From Lunularia cruciata (lineage: Eukaryota > Streptophyta > Marchantiopsida > Lunulariales > Lunulariaceae), in assembly GCA_948567375.1 (NCBI GenBank), contig OX419755.1:28773001-28837000 (forward strand): 64,000 bases of DNA, given 5' to 3'. Within the stretch, counting starts at the first letter, position 1. The number at the start of each line of letters is the position of its first letter. The position numbers were made by a program, and so were the translations under genes. The notes under the pieces were generated by a model. The model saw only the letters and a program-made list of their open reading frames with translations. It was not told the origin of the DNA and did no database searches. Shown piece by piece: positions 47,941 through 58,889 of this stretch.

Positions 47941-48173
47941 TGAGAAATTGGAGAATGGAAGATCATATTGGGACACTTGAATGAGGAAAAACTCTAAATG
48001 CCTAGCATGAGCTTAGGCTTTGGTATTTATGAGGAGCATACAAGACTCTTGAGAAGCTTCTCAAGAAGCTTCCTTGAGCTATTTTCTTGGAGTGCAAGCC
48101 AAGTTAACCAGGAAGCTTCTCAAGTAGCTTCTATCTAGAAGCTACCTATTTGGCGTGCAAGCTAAGCTAGTTA

Positions 48174-48186
48174 GAAGCTTCTAGAA
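48174..48186. promoter_or_regulatory. Heat-shock-element-like trimer in the B3 3' LTR
   Basis: The sequence reads GAAGCTTCTAGAA, an exact GAAnnTTCnnGAA with the required five-base spacing. It is about 145 bp upstream of the LTR TATA box (48024-48030 on the minus strand). Many further GAAGCTTC half-repeats lie between 48,055 and 48,240. Confidence 0.55.
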
Positions 48187-48374
48187 GCTACCTACTTGGG
48201 GTGCAAGTTAAGCTAGCTAGAAAGCTTCCCAAGAAACTTCCTAGATACTTTTGGAATATTCTAGGTTAATTTAGCCTTTGGAATATGTAACAAATTGTTA
48301 GCTCTAACTAACTTTGTCATTAAACTCCATATTGTTACATATTCCTCCACCGCTAGTTGGTGACCTCCTTGTCA

Positions 48375-48730
48375 CTATTGAAGCTTCAAACTCCTAGATG
48401 GCCATTTTTGCATTGTGGAGATGAGAAAGAGGTTCCCATGTGGCATCATGAAGGTGTTACCCTTTCCAAAGGACCTTGTACTCCGTATGTTATTGATGAC
48501 CTTGTTGAATGTGGCAACATGCAAGGATATGATCAAATTTGTACTCCTCATGATCATTAATAGGGACAAGAAGAAGAAGAGGTTGGACATGAGAGGAAAA
48601 ATAAGATGGGTTAGGAACAAATGATTTCAACTTGGAAACATGAAAGACAAGGTGGATGTGCATATGACAAGGCAAGGCAAGGCAAGGCAAGTTGATAAGC
48701 AACAAGAGAGATGATTTAAGTGATATCAAA
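48375..48730 (-). pseudogene. Integrase tail and chromodomain of chromovirus B3
   Basis: The minus strand shows the GPF-type tail (CHMHIHLVFHVSKLKSFVPN) and then a chromodomain: HEEYKFDHIL, EYKVLWKG, HDATWEPLSHL and NAKMAI. These are the family signature residues, including the aromatic Tyr/Trp positions. Chromodomains at this place define chromoviruses and are thought to guide integration into marked chromatin. The frame has stops. Confidence 0.7.
48669..48690. repeat. (GGCAA)n microsatellite inside the integrase tail
   Basis: Four consecutive GGCAA units. On the minus strand they encode a repeated Leu-Ala-Leu-Pro-Cys just before HMHIHLVFHVSK, so the repeat has grown within former coding sequence. 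Confidence 0.85.
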
Positions 48731-48924
48731 GAGTCCTATCTAGTTAGGAGCAAGTTTACAAACCTGGGTATCAAGTAGGAAGGGTAGGTTACTAGAGGAG
48801 AACATGACCTTATCACCAACTTGAAAGGTGAGATCACGACAATGGTGGTTTGGATATTGTTTCTACCAATTCTAAGCAACAAGGAGATGAGATTTGGCTT
48901 GTAGGAGGGATTGGAATATGGTGG

Positions 48925-50180
48925 TCAAGAAGGTGGACATATGAGGGACATGAGATAAAGGAGGAGCAAGAAGGGAATATGGAACCAGTGGATCTTGGCC
49001 AAAATTGAGGAAGAAGTAGAGAACCTAGTGCTTGCATGTTTGGAATTATTGTATGCAAACCCCACAATTGCAAGACATTCATCCCAATTGGTATGGTAGA
49101 TGTTGACAAAGGCACAAAGCATATCCTCCAAGGTGCAAATTGCATGTTCAGTTTGTTTATCAGTTTGAGGATAATAGGTTTGGACAAAGCAAGCTTGGTG
49201 CCGAGTATTTGAAAGAGTGCTTGCCAAAATTTCCTAGTGAATCAAGGATCACAGTTGGAGATGAGTACACAAGGCAAAAAATGATGCTTGAAGACAGTAG
49301 ATCAGCGCTAATGTTGGAGCATCCATGGTATCAAAGGTTGGTGCCAAATGGATTTGCTTACTAAGCTTATCTACAATCACCATAATTGTTGTGTGATCTT
49401 GCTTCATCTTTGGCAAAGACATGATGAGATCCAAGCTTACATGTTCCTATTGAGTAGATGGAATGGGGAGTGGTTGAAGGATTCTACTTGGTTTCTTATC
49501 ATTGGCCTTGTTGCCTTGGCAACTCTCACACAATTGAACAAACTCTCAAACATCTTGTGTCATATTGGTCCACCACCATTGGCGTTGGAGAGTACCCAAG
49601 GTCTTATCCACACCCATGTGATCAGCAATTGGTAAGTCATGGGCTTCTTGGAGGCATACAAGTCAAAGATCACCCTTGCTTGGAACATAAATTTGGTTCT
49701 CATAGAATAGAATGCCTTCCTTGTAGGAGAAGGTGTTGTACTCCTTGTCACATGCTGCAAGACAACCTTGTATCAATCTGGTGGTCCATCCAACATCCAA
49801 TGAATTTGATCCATGAAGATTGCTAGAGCGTTAGTGAGCCCAAAAGGTAGAACTCTCCATTCAAAATGCCCATACCTTGTGCAAAAGGTAGTCTTTTGCA
49901 CATCCTCCTTATCAATGGGGATTTGCAAATAGCCGCTACAAAGATCTAACTTGGAGAAGTATTGTGCTCTAGTCAATTGATCAAGCAAGTCATCAATTCA
50001 AGCAAGGAACATGCATTCTTCACCATTTTTTATTGAACCCACGGTAATTAATATAAAAATGAAGTCCTCCATCCTTCTTTGGAACAAATAATCTGGTGCT
50101 CCCCAAGGAGATGTATTCTGTTGTATGAAATCCTTTTCCAAAAACTCTATAAGTGTTGTTTGCAATTCCTCCAACAACAA
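48925..50180 (-). pseudogene. RT-integrase fusion remnant of chromovirus B3
   Basis: RT runs from ELQTTLIEFLEKDFIQQNTS through [22 protein letters not shown] to [19 protein letters not shown] and stops at 49773. A few codons later (49760) the integrase N-terminal side begins (TRKAFYSMRTKFMFQARV). The FLDD box present in B2 and the whole RNase H are gone. Integrase continues with DLIMSLPKMKQDHTTIMVIVD and QTYYPQTDKQTEH, which keeps the Glu region, then DWDE-like NWDECLAIVGFAYNNS. Confidence 0.7.
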
Positions 50181-51033
50181 CTCCTTTGGTGAGAGCCGCT
50201 AGATTGGCCTACTCATTGGAGTACTCCATGGCAATAACTTAATCTTGAAGTGCATACCACAATCAAAGGGTAATCCTTTTGGCAGATCATCTAAAAACAC
50301 ATTCACAAACTCCTAAACGATTTGATCAACCATTGTTTGATGAGGGTTTTGACCCTCCTCAAATTCTCCTTGGGCAATTGGCTTGATTATACCACAAAAA
50401 TAGACTTATCTTCCTCTAAAGCTTGCTCTATAGTTGTTTCACTAACAAAATTCCCATCTAGGGATTTATCTTCCTTCAAAGCTTGCTCTATGGATGCTTT
50501 ACAAACAAACTTCCCATCTTGGGATTGACTATTCTTAGGTGTCTTATTCAAAGATGCCAAAATACCTAATAAAAGATTCTTACCTTGGTGTTATACTAGA
50601 ACTTTTCATTGGTTCCAATCAAATTGAACCTTATGATGTTCAAGCCAAGGTAAACCCAAAATGATATCATAGTATAGCGGTGCCACTACAAACCTCATAC
50701 ACTCAAAATACTCATTTCCAATCTTGAAGGTAATAAAATGTAAGGTACGGAATGCAAAACTCTTTCTACCATTTGACATCATCAATGTACTTCCAATTAT
50801 TGGCTTGATAGGAGTACTAAATTCCTTTGCTTATTGCATAGACATGCAATTCTTTGAACTTCCAAAATCAACCAAAATCAACCAAAATCCTACAACCACA
50901 ATCAGATATTGTACCTTGCAAGTGAAACAAACTTGCATAGGTTGAGCCTTCAATCCCACTGGAACTAATGAAGTTCCCAATAGGTGACTCAAAATCTCCT
51001 ACTAGGATTCCTCATTTTCTTGATCATTCCGCT

Positions 51034-51715
51034 CTACAATCTCCATTTAGGCAATTTGTCAAGATCTCTCATTCTTGAGTGGATGTTCAGCAATGTGATG
51101 TCCAATCTAGCTACAATAAAAGCAACCAACATTTTGCCATAATCTTTCCAGATCCGCTGTACCAAGTGGTCTCCACTGGATGACATCAATCCATCAGTTT
51201 TGGCTCCTCCACATATGTGTAGTATGCTAATTGGTTTTGTGAAGGTCAAGGTCAAGACCAAGTTGTTGCAACCAAAGAATCAAAATGCTTTACTAGCTGC
51301 ATGGTTTCTTCCAAGTGTTTTAGCTCTCACATAGTCACTTCTAATTTGGTTTGTGACTTTAAGCCCCTCACAAATTGATCCAGAGCTTCACCATCCGTTA
51401 TATCCAGAATTTGCATAATGGTGTTTTGGAATTAAGTGATGTAGCTTCTTACAAACCAACCAATTTCAACTTTTCCAACTTATCTCATGCAGCTAGTGTG
51501 GCATGTATCACTTAAAATCACCCAATTATTGCACCCTTGAATTCTTCCCATGTCAAGATTGGTGCAACAAACTGCCTTTTAGCTTGCTTCACTTGGAATT
51601 GCCACCATAGCTTGGCTGCTCTATCCAATTGGCTTGAAGCTAAGAGAATTTTTTTTTCATCTTGAAGATTTGTAGCCTTGAAATAACACTCACAATCAAA
51701 CACAGATTTCTCCAT
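51034..51715 (-). pseudogene. gag of chromovirus B3
   Basis: The minus strand reads DCECYFKATNLQDEKKILLASSQL, DRAAKLWWQFQV and LTWEEFKGAI, the conserved core of Ty3/gypsy gag. Near 51.1 kb a zinc knuckle reads CFYCS, a stop, then GHHIAEH, so the last Cys is His. Both B1 and B2 keep the same gag block in more degraded form. Confidence 0.65.
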
Positions 51716-52535
51716 TGTGCTCTACATATTCTTGCCATCAAATACCTTGGGTTTTGGAAACTGGATTTGGTCTTCTCCTTCTTAAAATGTTGCTCTCTCT
51801 ATATGCTCTTGTCATTGCTAGTCTCATTCATCCAAAAATTGAGTAAGGTGCTCAATTTATTGCTTCATAGCAATGAAGACCTTAGGCATTACTGCTATGG
51901 CTACTACTCTATCACACTACTCTCAATTTATCTAATTTACTAATACATAGATGCAACACGCCTACCATTCTCCATAAATTGCAATCTGAATTACCAAGGG
52001 TTCCTTGGACAAGATAATTGGACTTAGAAAATTTTGCCCAAAATGTGAGGTGATAAATTGTGTGAAATGATGCTTGGGTAGTACCCAAATACAAACATCC
52101 CAATGGTTTGGCAGAAATAGATTTGGTGGTCTATAAATTCCATCTATCCCATTCATGCTCTTATACATATATTAAATACCAAGATTGAGAGAGAAATAAA
52201 AGAATGGAAGATCATATTGGGACACTTGAATAAGAGAAAACTCCAAATGCCTAGCATGAGCTTTAGCTTTGGTATTTATATGGAGCATAAAAGGCTCTTG
52301 AGAAGCTTCCTTAGAAGCTTCCTTGAACAACTTTTTTGGATTGCAAGCCAAGTTAACCAAAAAGCTTCTCAAGAAGCTTCCTTCTAGAAGCTACCTACTT
52401 AGGGTGCAAGTTAAGCTAGCCGGAAAACTTCTCAAGAAGCTTCCTAGATACTTTTAGAATATTCTAGACTAATTTGGCCTATTTTTTACTTTGTTAGCAC
52501 TATCTAACTTCATTGCTAAACTCCTTATTGTTATA

Positions 52536-55250
52536 TGTAGGTCTCAAAGAGTTAGATGCAATTGAACTTCTATCTACAAGACTATTTCTTGATTTTTGTC
52601 TTGCCTATCATCCTTAGGTCTCACTCTTGGTGATTTGTCCCTTATAGATTCTTTTGGCCTATCTCTTCCTTGATTATCATTGAGCTCATCTTTTGCTTTG
52701 GAGTCTTCTTCCTCCAAGGGAGTTAGTTGTTTACTTATGGTGGTTAATTAATTGGAGTAGTTGGTTTACTTTTTACTTTTTGCTCCAACTTTTAGCTCAC
52801 CAACATTAGATTATTTTTGGGGATTTACTATGCCTTGACCTCTACTTGCTTATACCTCCTTTTCTCCTTGTTATAAAGAAGGTCATTTTGATATTGTACC
52901 TTCTCAAAAGTAAACTCATTTATTGTCAATAGGTGGGATGCAAGCTCTCCTTCTAGAGCTTCTCTAATCATCTCTCAATCTCTTTTGCTTTCTCTAAGTC
53001 ATGACCTTTGCTTCTAGTGTAGACTATGACACCTTCAAGTCCTCCTTCTCTTTCCAAGAAGTGTCAACGGTTGTGGAAAATCCTATATCTTCTTTGCAAC
53101 TACCTTGGAGTCCTCTTTTGCATTAGATACCTGGTCGTATAGTGTGCAAAGATCTCCCTCTAACTGTTGGGCCTTCAACTTCTTGGATTTCAAATATTGA
53201 TTGACAATTGCTTCATTGGTTTGAAGAGCTTGAAGTTGAGTTAGTATCTCTCCTGACTCTTTCATGGTAATGAAAGGCTACTTCTACCACATAGCCTCCT
53301 TCTCTACCAAGGCAAGCTTTACCACTTGTGGTTTATGGGAATTCTCTTATAGCATGTTATTGTTCTGTAACACCCATTTGTGCATGTGTGTGGTATTGTG
53401 ATATTTAGCTTGGTATTACAAGTACTTAAGAGATATTATTTATATAGAGATAAAATATGGTTCTATATTAGTCATAGTTAGCTAAATTTAGTCATAGCTA
53501 AGATAAAGGGGACCTTACTTTAGAGGAAGTAGAAAAGATGAGCACCACTATTTTGGATTTTAGTGTTGACTTGGTATTATTCCTAGGTGTTTGGCTTTGA
53601 GGAAAGAGTTGAGAACTCTTGGGCCCGCAAGCCTTTTTGTTTTGGATTCTTCTTTAGTCCAAGGATAGCCCATGTGAAGGAATCCTTGACTTAGTAGTTG
53701 GGTCAAGATAAGACCACATGCTTAGGAGAATATGCCCATGTGAATGGATATTCCTTCTACTTTTTGACTTTACTTGACTTTTAGTCTAGTAACTTGAGTT
53801 ATTGCGGTAATTAGCAACTTTGGTACGTAACTATTTCACAAGTATATAAACAAGGAGTGAGGAGGTACTATCTCTCTCTCATTGAGTTCTCTAGTGAGCA
53901 ATGTCTTGAGTCTTGGAGTGTTAGCCTTGGAGGAGTATGATGGAGTTGGGGTTCCTTGCCTTCTTAGTCCATAGTGCGCTACCATAATAACCATCAGAGG
54001 TTCATCTTCAATGAGAGACTGGCCGGCTCATAGTTCCACCTATAGTGACTATACTTCACTTTGGACAAATTAGCCACATCTTAGCTTTGTCAATACGGAG
54101 ACCAAACCAAGACCTCTATACTTGGTTAGGGTTGTCTAGCCATTGGGTATTGTATTCCTTGCTTACCAAGTTACTAATAAAGGTATCTTTCATCTGGGCA
54201 AATGACTCCAACCTATTTTGTTTTGTTGGATCAACAACTTGCAACCCCTTGGTCACTACATTTGCATCCTAAGAACTACTTGGTCCTTCCTTGAGCATTA
54301 GGTGAAAAATAGGAGTGGCTTCCAAGACAAGGAACAACCTTTGCCTTGAGGATATTGGTAGTAAGGTAGTCCTTAGGCCAAGAAAGTCCATGTCATCATT
54401 TAGCAACAACATCAAGTAGGTGATGCTACCTCCCTCCTTTTGGAGAGATCTTACTACCTCCTTCCTTTAGGCCAATCATGTATCTATAAGGTTTTAGTGA
54501 ATCATCCTCTAATTTGATGATGTCAACCTTATCTTATTGCCTGTGCTTGGTTGGGTTTCTTGGAGCTCCCATTATTACCTTCTTTCTTTGACAACAAAGC
54601 TCGTCAACTTTGGTTGAGCCGATTCTACTTGCTTGCTATCACTAGTAGGCTTATTTTGTCATCACACCCAAATTCTTCTTCTTCTCCTTTATTAGGGTTG
54701 GTGATACCATTACACCCTTCTTTGAGCTAGTTGTCTTCTTCCTTTTATTGTCTATAGCCTATACCTCCACAAGATTGAAAGGTTCATGTAGCTCTACTTC
54801 TTGTGCTCCTAAAGTTGTGGGCATTCACAACTTTAGGAGATTATCTTGCTCTTTGCTAGTCCATTTAGTAAAGTGGAAGACCAGATTGGGCTGTCATATG
54901 GAGGTTCACATATTGTTTTTCCATCCACTTTGTCGTCTATTGGTAGCTCTTCTTAAAAGTTAGCATTTCTGATGTTGGAACTACCTCCTTGACTAGATTT
55001 TCCTTCAATTGGAAGGTGCACAAGGCCAAGTATTCCACAACTGCCATTATTATGGGCCCCATAGTAAAAGGTTCTCTCTCTCTTTGTCTTATCTATGTTC
55101 CTTGTTGGCAAAGGAAATGACTTTGAATTCTTTGATGAATTCATCAAGATCTTTGTCTTGTTTTGTCCCCTTATACTTCTGATAGGCGTGTTGGGTGAAA
55201 GATAACAAAGCCATTCTTTGGCTCTAAGGAATTGTGTGCAACTTGGCAAA
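52536..55250 (-). pseudogene. E: unclassified retroelement coding remnant with coiled coil
   Basis: Minus-strand open stretches run through this region. They include GSCGILGLVHLPIEGKSSQG (55.05 kb), VVTKGLQVVDPTKQNRLESF (54.2 kb), a coiled coil at 53265-53083 (EILTQLQALQTNEAIVNQYL) and a charged KEEDSKAKDELNDNQGRD-like part near 52.7 kb. It is interrupted by family A LTR copy 2, and D2 inserted at its upper end. It may be a distant relative of the family D LTR protein, but I could not align it convincingly. Confidence 0.35.
53366..54032 (+). mobile_element. Family A solo LTR, copy 2
   Basis: A 667-bp LTR, TGTAACACCC at the left and GGCCGGCTCATA at the right, with a TATATAAAC box near 53,852. 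GTTC immediately precedes and follows it (53362-53365 and 54033-54036), a possible short target duplication. Minus-strand coding remnants lie on both sides, so it interrupts element E. Confidence 0.7.
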
Positions 55251-55614
55251 TATCACTTTTGCGGTAATCAGGTAAGTAAAGTTTGTTCCTGCAGAGATAC
55301 GACTCAGAATTGGTCAAATACAAAGCAAAGTAACAATTTCAATTCTTCTTGGGTTCCTCTTTAATCTCTCAGGTAGAAACCACACCCAAAATGCACTTCA
55401 CTCAAGATCAAACACATAGAATGAAGATCAAGGTTTTGGAATCTAACATCCAACAAACACACTGATTTGCACTTGAAAATTCTCCACACACTCACAAGCA
55501 CACACACCAAGTTGATACTCGGAATTAAGCTCAAGCAACAAGCACTGCTTCACATCACTTCACTTTATCTATTTTCAAAAATATTGAACAACATAACATT
55601 GCAAATGCTCCCCT

Positions 55615-55621
55615 TAAATAG
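55615..55621 (-). promoter_or_regulatory. TATA box of the D2 3' LTR
   Basis: The minus strand reads CTATTTAAGGGG, conserved with D1. It is about 110 bp after the end of the U3-encoded frame. Confidence 0.55.
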
Positions 55622-55728
55622 TAAAGCAATGGACAGTTAACTATACCGTTCTACAACTCTTGTAACCCGTAGATCCAAAATGACAATGCACCTCTTCATA
55701 TTTGCCTCTTCATATCTCAAAATTGTTT

Positions 55729-57985
55729 CTACTCCAATCCGATGTCAATCTCTTCATCGACTCCTAATCTCAATGATCTTCCTATTACCTCTCCTTCTTT
55801 GGGTATATCTTCAACTACTAAATCCTTCACTATTTCTACTACTTCTTCACTCTTAACTACAATTACACTAGTAGGTAATCTGTCTACTTCCTTATCTTGC
55901 AACCCACTCCTCTCTAATGTCTGGAAGGACAAGTCTGAAGACACTTGAATTCCTACTTCTACAACATTGCACTTCTTCTCCTCCTTCACATTACTCCTAA
56001 TTCTTTCTAACTCTGAATTCAATAAATCTAATTTGAGACTGATGTTGTCTCCTACTTCCAACATCTTTCTATTGACTCACTCTCTCAATTGAATTTGAAG
56101 AGTGTTCATATCAACATCCTTTGCTCTCCTCTTCCAAGTTTCCTACACAAGCAACTTTAACTCATGTAGTTTCCTGCACAAGCAACTTTAACTTTAACTT
56201 GCTTCTTCCAACCTCCCTTCTACCTCAGTGCACATCATTCCTCTTAATTTCCCCACAACTTCTCCAACTGATTTTGACGCATAACCCCAAGATTGCTCTG
56301 CCTTCAACTCCTCTTGGTACATCTTCAACTCATCTTTGTACTTAGCAGCAAGCATCTTCTTTTCCTCCTCATACTAAGAACGCTGTAACTCAACACTTTG
56401 TATCAATTCTCTCAACCTTTCTTCTTCTTGATGTCTGATTGCCAACTTTATTTTCCATGCTTGATCCTTCTCGGCTGCACTCTTCCTCAAGCCGTCTAAC
56501 TCTTGCTCCATCACTGCTGCCATTGCTTTCACATGGATACTCTCAATGCGCACGTCAGTGACCTCCTCTTTCATCTTGGTCAACAACATCATATGCTCCT
56601 TCAACTCTTTGGGTTGATGCTGCATTTCTCTCCCTCTTGACTCAAAACTCTCTTGCAACTTCTCAAAAGTCTTCTTCTTCAAGATTGTATCCACTCGAAA
56701 CTCTTCAACTTCATCATCTTTTTGGGTTACTCGTTCCTGCAATCCCTTCACTTCAGCCAGTAGATACTTCACCACCTGCAACTTGTTATGTGCCTTCATC
56801 CTAGACTGCGGAATTACCTTCTATTGCTCTTTCAAAAAATCCAATAGTGGAGTTACAACTTGTGTTACATACTATATTCCTCCAAATTTCTCTTTGTCTT
56901 TGGCCACATCTTCATACTTCACCTCTTCCGCCGGCTCCTTCCTCTCAAGTCTCAATCTTCTTACTTTCAGCAATATTGCATCCGAGCTTCCTTCTTCCTT
57001 ACCCGCTGAACTTGGGCCCATAGGGTACTCCTTCTGTTGCTTGGCCTCCATCTCTTCCATGACCAGGGTTACACAAGGATTAGCACTTCCCATACAATCA
57101 ATCGTCGTATGAAAATCTTCATCTTCTTCCGCTTCAGCCGATTGCTGAACTTTGTCTTCACCCTCACTCTCACTTCCAGATTCCCCACTTTGTAATGTGA
57201 GCTCCACTTCTTCTGATTCTTCTCCTCTAGACTCTATCTCCCCTTCAGACTCAGTTTCTGCATGTTCTTCTTTTACCACCTTCTTACCCCGCATAGTGAG
57301 TCTTTGGATCTTCCTTTGTGTTGGAGCAACTTTGCTTCTTCTGATTGAGTCCGGTTCTTCTTCTTCAGGCTTATGACTTCTTCCATCTCCTATTCTAAAG
57401 AAATGATCCTCATTGGTTTGTAGGTGTGCCATGTAGTGTTGTTCTTCTTCATCCGCTTCTTGTGTCAAATCAGGATGAAAATGTGACACCATGCGACACC
57501 TCTCCTCCGCTGTCACAAAATTCAACTCAAAGTAGAAATGTGCTACAAATGGTGAAAAATAATGTGGAGGCAAATTTGTTCTCCAATTGACGACCATCTT
57601 CCTTGTTTGCTGGTGGAAACACTTTGCCCAATTCACCTTCACGTTTGCAAACATCTAGTGGAAGAAGACCGACTGCTGCATGTTCACGTATTCTTTCATT
57701 TGGGTTTGAACATTGCCATTATCACTCCTATGATAGTTTGTTTAATTGGGTCCCGATAGGACTCCACCTTGTAACCATTAGTTGTATGTGGAGCAAAGAA
57801 TGAATGGAAAATTTCTGCAGTCTCTTTTGCAACATCACACTTTTGATAGAAGGTGATCCCCGTTAGCTCTCCTGCTTCCTTTCCCAACACTAACATCCAA
57901 TCTGGCTCAGTCCATCAAGCCGGATTTCCTCTCTTCTCCTCAACTTTAGGGCCTTCCTCACAATTACTGGTAGCTATCTCTGCCA
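55729..57985 (-). pseudogene. U3-encoded coiled-coil protein of D2, unknown function
   Basis: From ATG 57985 the minus strand reads MAEIATSNC and WMLVLGKEAGELTG to 57696. A long open block (57654-56872) starts MFANVKVNWAKCFHQQ, includes SPFVAHFYFELNF and MVSHFHPDL, and passes through acidic sequence (ELTLQSGESGSESEGE). A coiled coil (56799-56374) has IHVKAMAAVMEQELDGLRKS. The C-terminal part (56064-55729) has LERSGLQDKEVDRL and SEEVVE. It matches D1 block by block. The two blocks at 57.70/57.65 kb are in different frames, with a TAG just before MFAN, exactly as in D1. No hydrophobic segments are seen. I do not recognise the family. Confidence 0.7.
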
Positions 57986-58701
57986 TCACTCTTGGGAAAT
58001 TGAAATTCCAATTCTACGCTAAAAAGGTAATACGAAGTTATTCAAGACCTCAATCCTTGCTACAACATCTAACATCCAAATTGCAAAGCTCCTTACTACA
58101 AGGGTGTTCTTGACCTTCTTTGCCATAAACTGCTCTCTTGTTCTTTGGCACTGGAAAACTATTCTCTCTTCCCTCTCTTGGATGCGACGCTCTAACCTCT
58201 TCTAGATTTCAGAAAATTTCACTTTCAATTGGCTTCTTGACACGCATCAATGCAAGACGACTACTCAAAGGAACAGGATATCTACTTGATATATTCAATT
58301 TTCCCTTGCACAATTGCAATTTTATATTACCCCAAAGTGCAATCATTCTTCAGCCAATTTCAAAATCAACTCTCCCTTCTTTTGCGTGTTGTGTCTTGTC
58401 ACTATCAAGACATGCTTCTTTTGCCTCCACCGTTTCTTGAAGTGTAATTTCTTGCCATGTAGAGAGGTTGTTAGACTGTCTTCATATTGGCTTTTTCTGC
58501 CCAATCCAAAGATGATTGTCTTTGGACTTGTTTCTTTGTACTTCGCTTCCAAGTACTTCCATTTTCCGACCCAAAGTTGACTTCTTTGGGTTTACTCCAA
58601 AGACACACCTTTCAATTCTTTTCTTTGTAATTTGGCTTTCTTACTCACTTCTTCCTCAAAACACTAACAAAATAGAAGAAAACAAAAAAGTGGGCACTAC
58701 A

Positions 58702-58714
58702 TACCTCCTCCCTC
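58702..58714 (-). other. Polypurine tract of D2
   Basis: GAGGGAGGAGGTA on the minus strand, immediately followed by the LTR start TGTAGTGCCC. This fixes the LTR edge upstream of the coiled-coil frame and shows that the frame is inside the LTR, not between pol and the LTR. Confidence 0.8.
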
Positions 58715-58889
58715 AAATATGAGCGTCCCCGCAAACACCAACAATTGGTCCTTTATATAAAGTCGGGTTCGTGGTCCAATATTTTCTAACCTTCCACCCA
58801 TTTACTTGAGTGGCAAAAGGATTGCCTTCCAGGTCTGCAAGTTGAATAGAGCCATTGGCATATATGTGCATAACACGGTATGGCTCTAT

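Larger units (their letters stand above)
47941..52535 (-). mobile_element. B3: chromovirus with both LTRs and an internal deletion
   Basis: LTRs are at 47941-48339 (3' LTR on the minus strand) and 52196-52535 (5' LTR). On the minus strand they start TGTAACAATATGG at 48339. A purine-rich GGTGGAGGAATA precedes the 3' LTR, and the 5' LTR is followed by TTGGTAT, the start of a tRNA-iMet primer site. Internal order is gag (51.7-51.0 kb), protease, RT start (50.2-49.77 kb), integrase (49.76-48.9 kb) and chromodomain (about 48.57-48.38 kb). The C-terminal half of RT and all of RNase H are missing. No target duplication is clear. Confidence 0.8.
55251..58701 (-). repeat. 3' LTR of element D2, giant LTR of 3.45 kb
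   Basis: On the minus strand it starts TGTAGTGCCC at 58701, directly after a polypurine tract, and ends at TATC/GATA (55251), the limit of homology with D1. It is shorter than D1 mainly because about 280 bp of the U5 side (equivalent to 24.66-24.94 kb in D1) are missing. It contains the coiled-coil frame in U3 and a TATTTAA box at 55615-55621. Confidence 0.75.

Noticed and set aside
47931-52545. Target-site duplication of chromovirus B3
   Set aside because: Left flank (CTAGG) and right flank (TGTAG) do not match, so none is claimed.
55729-57985. Envelope-like gene of a plant errantivirus-type element
   Set aside because: The position after integrase invites this, but there is no signal peptide or membrane segment, and the polypurine tract places the frame inside the LTR.
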